64,000 nt of DNA from Halosimplex pelagicum. Lineage in GTDB: Archaea > Halobacteriota > Halobacteria > Halobacteriales > Haloarculaceae. Position numbers and translations under genes: made by a program. The notes under the pieces are model-generated. The model searched no databases, was not told the DNA's origin, and saw only the letters and a list, made by a program, of their open reading frames with translations. The stretch spans positions 4,650,001-4,714,000 of the forward strand of contig NZ_CP058909.1 in NCBI RefSeq assembly GCF_013415905.1, in the 5' to 3' direction. Positions 59,622 through 64,000 of this stretch are shown piece by piece (position 1 is the first letter of the stretch; each line of letters starts with the position of its first letter).

Positions 59622-61571
59622 TCAGGCGGACGACTCGCCCGACTCGTCCTCGTCTTCGTCGTCGACGTCCTCGAAGTCGGCGTCGACGTACTCCTCGCCC
59701 TGACCGCCTGCGCCGCCTGCGCCGCCCGCACCGGCAGCGCCACCCGGGCCGGCACCGCCCATGCCGCCCATGCCGCCGGCGCCGGCCGCGCCGCCCGCGG
59801 CGCCCGCACCGGCCGCGCCCTCGGCGGCCTGGTCCTGGTACATCTGCTTGCCGATCTCCTGGAGGGCCTCGGCGAGGCTCTCGGTGGCCTCCTCGTAGTC
59901 GTCGGTGTCGGCGTCCTCGTCTTCGAGGACTGCCTGCACGTCGTCGATCTCGGCCTCGATCTCCTCAACGAGTTCCTCGTCGACCTCCTCTTCGTTCTCC
60001 TCCAGCAGCGTCTCGGCGCGCTGGATGGTGCTCTCGGCCTCGTTGCGGGCCTCGATGCGCTCGCGCCGTTCCTTGTCCTCCTCGGCGTGCTCCTCGGCCT
60101 CCTGCTGCATCTCCTCGATCTGGTCGTCGGAGAGGCCGGCGCCGCCCTCGATGGTGATGTTCTCCTCGTTGCCCGAGCCCTTGTCCTCGGCGGAGACGTT
60201 GACGATGCCGTTCTCGTCGATGTTGAACGACACCTCGATCTGCGGGGTGCCCGCGGGCGCCGGCGGGATGCCCGAGAGCGCGAACTCGCCCAGGAGTTCG
60301 TTCTCGTTGGCGATCTCGCGCTCGCCCTGGAAGACGCGGATCTGGACCTGCGTCTGGTTGTCCGCCGCGGTGGTGAAGATCTTCGACTCCTCGGTCGGGA
60401 TGGTCGTGTTCTTCTCGATGAGCCGCTCGAACAGCCCGCCCTTGACCTCGACACCGAGCGAGAGCGGCGTCACGTCGAGCAGGACGATGTCGTCGACGTC
60501 GCCGCTGAGGACGCCGCCCTGGATCGCTGCGCCCAGCGAGACCGCCTCGTCGGGGTTGACGTTCTTCTTGGGCTCCTGGCCGGTCATCTCCTCGACGCGC
60601 TCCTGGACCTGGGGCATCCGCGTCGACCCGCCGACGAGGATGACCTCGTCGATGTCGCTCTGGCCGTAGCCGGCGTCTTCGAGCGCCTGCTCCGTCGGGC
60701 CGACCGTCCGCTCGATGAGGTCCTCGGTCAGCGACTCGAACTTCGCGCGGGTGAGCTTCTCCTCGAGGTCGAGGGGCCCGTCGTCCGTGGTGGTGATGAA
60801 CGGGAGGTCGATGCGGGTCTCCTTGCGGTTGGAGAGCTCGATCTTGGCCTCCTCGGCGGCGTCGTTGAGCCGCTGGAGGGCCTGTCGGTCCTCGCGCAGG
60901 TCGATGCCGTGCTCGTCGTGGAACTGCTCGGCGAGGTAGTCGATGATGGCGTGGTCCCAGTCGTCGCCACCGAGGTCGTTGTCGCCGTTGGTGGCGACGA
61001 CCTCGTAGACGCCGCCGCCGAGATCGAGGATGGACACGTCGAAGGTGCCCCCGCCGAGGTCGTAGACGAGGACGGTCTGGTCGGACTCGTCGTCGAGCCC
61101 GTAGGCCATCGCGGCCGCGGTCGGCTCGTTGACGATGCGCTCGACCTCGAAGCCGGCGATCTCGCCGGCGTCCTTCGTCGCCTGGCGCTGGCGGTCGTTG
61201 AAGTACGCCGGGACGGTGATGACCGCCTTCTCGACATCGTCGCCGAGGTACTCCTCGGCGTCCCGTTTGATCTTCTGGAGGATCATCGCCGAGACCTGCT
61301 CGGGCGTGTACTCCTCGCCCTCCAGCTCGACCGTGTAGTCGTCCTCGCCCATGTGCCGCTTGATGGACTGGATCGTCTGGTCGGGGTTCTTGACGGCCTG
61401 GTTCTTCGCGGGCTTGCCGACGAGACGCTCGCCCTCGTCGAACGCGACGACCGAGGGTGTCGTCCGCTCGCCCTCCGAGTTGACGATGATCTCGGGGTCG
61501 CCCCCCTCCATGACCGCGAACGCACTGTTCGTGGTCCCGAGGTCGATTCCGAGAATCTTGTTGCTCGCCAT
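59622..61571 (-). CDS. dnaK: Molecular chaperone DnaK (Hsp70)
   Basis: ATP-driven chaperone, 649 aa. Signatures: [19 protein letters not shown] at the N-terminus, [37 protein letters not shown], and substrate domain [18 protein letters not shown]. The C-terminal part is acidic helical then a long Gly/Ala/Met linker (about 590-630) and an acidic tail ending EDESGESSA, whereas bacterial DnaK has EEV-like ends. Preceded by grpE on the same strand with 190 nt between. No dnaJ follows; PAS-Bat gene lies downstream. A TATA box inside an inverted repeat controls it. Confidence 0.96.
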   Translation of the reverse strand: MASNKILGIDLGTTNSAFAVMEGGDPEIIVNSEGERTTPSVVAFDEGERLVGKPAKNQAVKNPDQTIQSIKRHMGEDDYTVELEGEEYTPEQVSAMILQKIKRDAEEYLGDDVEKAVITVPAYFNDRQRQATKDAGEIAGFEVERIVNEPTAAAMAYGLDDESDQTVLVYDLGGGTFDVSILDLGGGVYEVVATNGDNDLGGDDWDHAIIDYLAEQFHDEHGIDLREDRQALQRLNDAAEEAKIELSNRKETRIDLPFITTTDDGPLDLEEKLTRAKFESLTEDLIERTVGPTEQALEDAGYGQSDIDEVILVGGSTRMPQVQERVEEMTGQEPKKNVNPDEAVSLGAAIQGGVLSGDVDDIVLLDVTPLSLGVEVKGGLFERLIEKNTTIPTEESKIFTTAADNQTQVQIRVFQGEREIANENELLGEFALSGIPPAPAGTPQIEVSFNIDENGIVNVSAEDKGSGNEENITIEGGAGLSDDQIEEMQQEAEEHAEEDKERRERIEARNEAESTIQRAETLLEENEEEVDEELVEEIEAEIDDVQAVLEDEDADTDDYEEATESLAEALQEIGKQMYQDQAAEGAAGAGAAGGAAGAGGMGGMGGAGPGGAAGAGGAGGAGGQGEEYVDADFEDVDDEDEDESGESSA

Positions 61572-61575
61572 CTTA

Positions 61576-61618
61576 CGCGTCTATACCCGATTGTGCCGGT
61601 TAAAAGTTGCTAGACGCG
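61576..61618 (-). promoter_or_regulatory. dnaK promoter: TATA box inside an 8-bp inverted repeat
   Basis: The minus-strand TTTTAACC (61598-61605) lies 31 nt before the dnaK ATG. It is flanked by the perfect repeat CGCGTCTA (61576-61583) and TAGACGCG (61611-61618), 27 nt apart. The placement around TATA suits a repressor that blocks TBP/TFB, as archaeal heat-shock regulators do; identity of the regulator is unknown. The gap 61572-61762 has no gene, though a plus-strand CCTATAAAT occurs near 61689-61697 without a following gene. Confidence 0.6.
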
Positions 61619-61762
61619 ACCGACGGCGACCCCCTCCAGACGCCCGCAGACGGCCGATCTGTGCCCGCGGCGCCGACGCCGACCGGTGCCTATAAATCCG
61701 ACCGCAATACGAGCGCAAGACCGGGGACCGATCAGCCGAAAAACAGGTGTCCGACGCCGCCG

Positions 61763-62479
61763 CTACTGTCCGGAGCCGTCGCTGACGGTGACCTGCGCCT
61801 CGCGGATCACTTTCCCGGCCATGACGTAGCCGGGGCGATGGACCTCGGCGATGGCGCCCTCGGGCTGGTCGGAGTCGACGCGGACGAGCACCTCGTGGCG
61901 GTGCGGGTCCACGTCCTCGCCCGGTTCGGGTTCGACCACGTCGACGTTCTCCCCGTCGAGCACGTCGTCGAACGACCGCAGCGTCGACTCGACGCCGCCG
62001 CGGATGTCGGCGTCCTCGTCCTGTTCGAGCGCGCGTTTCAGGTTGTCGCGCACGTCGAGCAGCCGGGTCACCAGGTCCTCGGTCGCCCGCTGTGTCTCCT
62101 CCTCGCGGCGCTTCTCCATCCGCTTCTTGAAGTTCTGGAACTCCGCCTGCTTGCGCTTCAACTTCTCGGTCAGCTCGTCGACCTCCTCCTCGCGCGCGTC
62201 GAGCTGGTCCTCCAGGCCGTCGACGCGCGTCCGCAGCGCCGCGAGCTCGTGGGCGACGGATTCGGGGTCGGACTCGGCGACGCGGTCGATCAGCTCCTCG
62301 CCGGCGTCGACCTCGCCGTCGACCGTCGCTTCGCCGCTGGCGTCGCCCTCGCCCGCCTCGTCGGGGTCGATGACCTCGTCGGGCTGGACGGGCTCGCCGC
62401 TCGCGTCCCCCTCCGGCTCGGTCGCGCCTGGCTGCTCCTCTGCGGCCTCAGCGGGGTCGGACGCGTCCTGCTCGCTCAT
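61763..62479 (-). CDS. grpE: Nucleotide exchange factor GrpE
   Basis: Exchange factor for DnaK, 238 aa. The N-terminal 70 residues are an acidic disordered region (EPEGDASGEPVQPDE), followed by a long coiled coil (about 80-130, LAALRTRVDGLEDQLDAREEEVDELTEKLKRKQAEF split over several heptads), then the GrpE beta domain with VTRLLDVRDNLKRAL, HRHEVLVRVDSDQPEGAI and VHRPGYVMAGKVIREAQVTVS. Upstream of dnaK on the same strand. Ends in a short SDGSGQ tail. Confidence 0.95.
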   Translation of the reverse strand: MSEQDASDPAEAAEEQPGATEPEGDASGEPVQPDEVIDPDEAGEGDASGEATVDGEVDAGEELIDRVAESDPESVAHELAALRTRVDGLEDQLDAREEEVDELTEKLKRKQAEFQNFKKRMEKRREEETQRATEDLVTRLLDVRDNLKRALEQDEDADIRGGVESTLRSFDDVLDGENVDVVEPEPGEDVDPHRHEVLVRVDSDQPEGAIAEVHRPGYVMAGKVIREAQVTVSDGSGQ

Positions 62480-62629
62480 ACCCGAAGCCAGTCGCCGCGG
62501 CGACAAAAGGGTTGAGAATCCGACCGACGACGGGGGCGAGCGCGGACGGCCGGTCACCGACATCCGCCGCCAGCCGCGGGCCAGGCGCGGCCCGCACCGC
62601 TTAACTCCCGGGCGCGGATACCCCCTGCA

Positions 62630-63985
62630 GTGACCGTCCGGCTCGTCTACGAGGAGGGTACGATTCGGATCACCGGCGCCGGAACCGACGGCGCCCCCGC
62701 CCTCGACGACCTGGCCTTCGTCGAACGGGACGCCCGCTCGAAGACCCGGCGAGCGCCCGCCCACCGCTACGTCGACCTCACCGCCGCGCTGGACGAGCGA
62801 GGGGTCGACTACGACGACCGCGTGTTCGCACTCCCGGACCTCTCGCTCGACTCGACGTACGAACTCCGGGAGTACCAGCGGGCCGCCCTCGACGACTGGA
62901 CGGGGGCCGACCGGCGCGGTGTGCTCGAACTCCCGACCGGGAGCGGCAAGACCGTCGTCGGCATCGCGGCGATGGAGGCGCTGGACACGCCGACGCTCGT
63001 CGTCGTGCCCACCATCGACCTGCTCGAACAGTGGCGCCGGGAACTCGAACGGGAGTTCGACCGCGAGGTCGGCCAACTCGGCGGCGGCGAGCAGCGACTC
63101 GCCGACGTGACCGTCTCGACGTACGACTCGGCGTACCTCCGGGCGGACGAACTCGGCGACCGGTTCGGCCTCGTCGTCTTCGACGAGGTCCACCACCTCG
63201 GCGGCGAGGGCTACCGCGACATCGCCCGCCTGCTCGCCGCGCCGGCGCGGATGGGACTGACCGCCACCTTCGAGCGCCCGGACGGCGCCCACGAGGTCGT
63301 CGAGGAACTGGTCGGCCCGCTCGTCCACCGGATCGCCGTCGACGAACTCGCCGGCGACCACCTCGCCGACTACGACATCAAGCGCCTGGAGGTCGACCTG
63401 ACCCCTCAGGAACGGGAGGTGTACGAGCGCCACCAGGAGACGTTCACCGACTACCTCGCCACGTCGGGCATCCAGATGCGCTCGGGCAGCGACTACCAGG
63501 AACTCGTCAAGCGCTCGGGGAGCGACCCCGAGGCGCGCGAGGCGCTGCTGGCTAAACAGAAGGCCCGCGAGGTGATGATGAACGCCGACGAGAAGGTCGA
63601 ACGGCTCGAAACCCTGCTCGACCGCCACCGCGAGGGTCGGGTCATCGTCTTCACCGCCCACACCGACCTCGTCTATCGCCTCTCCGAGCGGTTCCTGATC
63701 CCGGCGATCACCCACGAGACCGGTGCGGACGAGCGCCGGGAGATACTGGAGCGGTTCCGGTCGGGCGAGTACTCGCGGGTCGTGACGGCGAACGTCCTCG
63801 ACGAGGGCGTCGACGTGCCCGACGCGAACGTCGCTGTCGTCCTCTCAGGCAGCGGCAGCGAGCGGGAGTTCACCCAGCGCCTCGGCCGTATTTTGCGCCC
63901 GAAGGCGGACGGCCAACGTGCGCTGCTGTACGAGATCGTCACCGAGGAGACGGCGGAGGAGCGGGTGGCGCGACGGCGGCGGTGA
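62630..63985 (+). CDS. XPB/ERCC3-like DNA repair helicase
   Basis: Superfamily 2 DNA helicase, 451 aa. Motif I LELPTGSGKTVVGIAAM near residue 101, Ia VVVPTIDLLEQWRREL, motif II VVFDEVHHLGG (DEVH) near 182, motif III MGLTATFERPDG, motif IV/V VIVFTAHTDLVYRL and VLDEGVDVPDANVAVV, motif VI FTQRLGRILRPKADGQ. The N-terminal ~75 residues hold a damage-recognition-like domain. Start GTG 62630 follows CGCTTAACTCC about 30 nt upstream. The partner nuclease Bax1 usually encoded next to archaeal XPB would be downstream, outside this window. Confidence 0.9.
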   Translation: MTVRLVYEEGTIRITGAGTDGAPALDDLAFVERDARSKTRRAPAHRYVDLTAALDERGVDYDDRVFALPDLSLDSTYELREYQRAALDDWTGADRRGVLELPTGSGKTVVGIAAMEALDTPTLVVVPTIDLLEQWRRELEREFDREVGQLGGGEQRLADVTVSTYDSAYLRADELGDRFGLVVFDEVHHLGGEGYRDIARLLAAPARMGLTATFERPDGAHEVVEELVGPLVHRIAVDELAGDHLADYDIKRLEVDLTPQEREVYERHQETFTDYLATSGIQMRSGSDYQELVKRSGSDPEAREALLAKQKAREVMMNADEKVERLETLLDRHREGRVIVFTAHTDLVYRLSERFLIPAITHETGADERREILERFRSGEYSRVVTANVLDEGVDVPDANVAVVLSGSGSEREFTQRLGRILRPKADGQRALLYEIVTEETAEERVARRRR

Positions 63986-64000
63986 CCGACGACGGGCCGG

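Noticed and set aside
59526..61613. About 690-codon open frame antisense to dnaK
   Set aside because: dnaK on the other strand has full motif support; the antisense translation is Leu/Val/Asp-rich noise.
61689..61697. Plus-strand TATA-like CCTATAAAT
   Set aside because: No gene or recognisable RNA follows on the plus strand within 900 nt; grpE lies antisense. Left as a possible small-RNA promoter without support.

Overview
The window is chromosomal DNA from an extremely halophilic archaeon. Evidence: very GC-rich, strongly acidic predicted proteins; leaderless genes with TATA boxes about 25-30 nt before the start codon; haloarchaeal families (Bat-type HTH, HalOD1, KaiC-like ATPase, archaeal L44e/S27e/aIF2-alpha/Nop10); and archaeal isoprenoid synthesis. 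A complete methylaspartate-cycle gene cluster points to the Haloarcula side of the group (Haloarculaceae or a relative). The genus cannot be fixed from sequence reading alone.

Layout. 1-2640: end of a prenyl diphosphate synthase gene and gltX. 2814-8391: a Bat-type regulator, a ferredoxin and a FixABCX-type electron-bifurcating module in which FixC and FixX are fused. 8431-11413: small regulators, a GNAT/HTH fusion and a pilin-like protein. 11831-17575: an odd threonine synthase paralogue, an amine-oxidase-like flavoprotein, a CBS protein, a phosphoesterase, a GNAT and an HTH regulator. 17717-27917: a Ser-type thiolase, a P-loop ATPase, superoxide dismutase, photolyase, enoyl-CoA hydratase, a DMT exporter, a GDT1-type cation transporter and mutY. 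28088-29721: an AT-richer AbiEi/AbiEii toxin-antitoxin island. 30083-35764: CcdA and a TlpA-like thioredoxin, a lipoprotein, a cation exchanger, an FMN reductase and a histidine kinase. 35823-42171: tRNA-Leu with a duplicated 3' end, AIM24 and CobT proteins, diadenylate cyclase plus an MscS-type channel, an acyltransferase, a Thr-rich DUF4397 surface protein and tRNA-Gly. 42240-48953: the methylaspartate cycle (mamS-mamE-mal-mch-citE operon with divergent mct). 49318-57296: methyltransferase, tyrS, KaiC-like ATPase, an RCK-type membrane protein, a translation/Nop10/PAC2 cluster, a membrane J-domain protein and a HalOD1 protein. 57479-63985: a PAS-PAS-GAF-Bat regulator, dnaK, grpE and an XPB-like helicase.

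The most unusual signal is a family of four dispersed non-coding elements of about 300-450 bp (10373-10817, 11437-11800 inverted, 18932-19303, 48995-49290). Each lies in an intergenic gap. They share two nested hairpins, and the larger hairpin shows compensatory base changes between copies. Two copies bracket the pilin-like gene as inverted repeats. Other points worth checking are a threonine synthase fold lacking its Schiff-base lysine, a thiolase with both catalytic Cys replaced by Ser, the AbiE island with its repeated promoter box, palindromes in the dnaK and methylaspartate-cycle promoters, a c-di-AMP synthase overlapping an MscS channel gene, and a tRNA-Leu att-like duplication.

All assignments come from reading translations and motifs by eye. 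No database search or alignment was run, so family names are recognition-based and residue numbers are approximate where stated.
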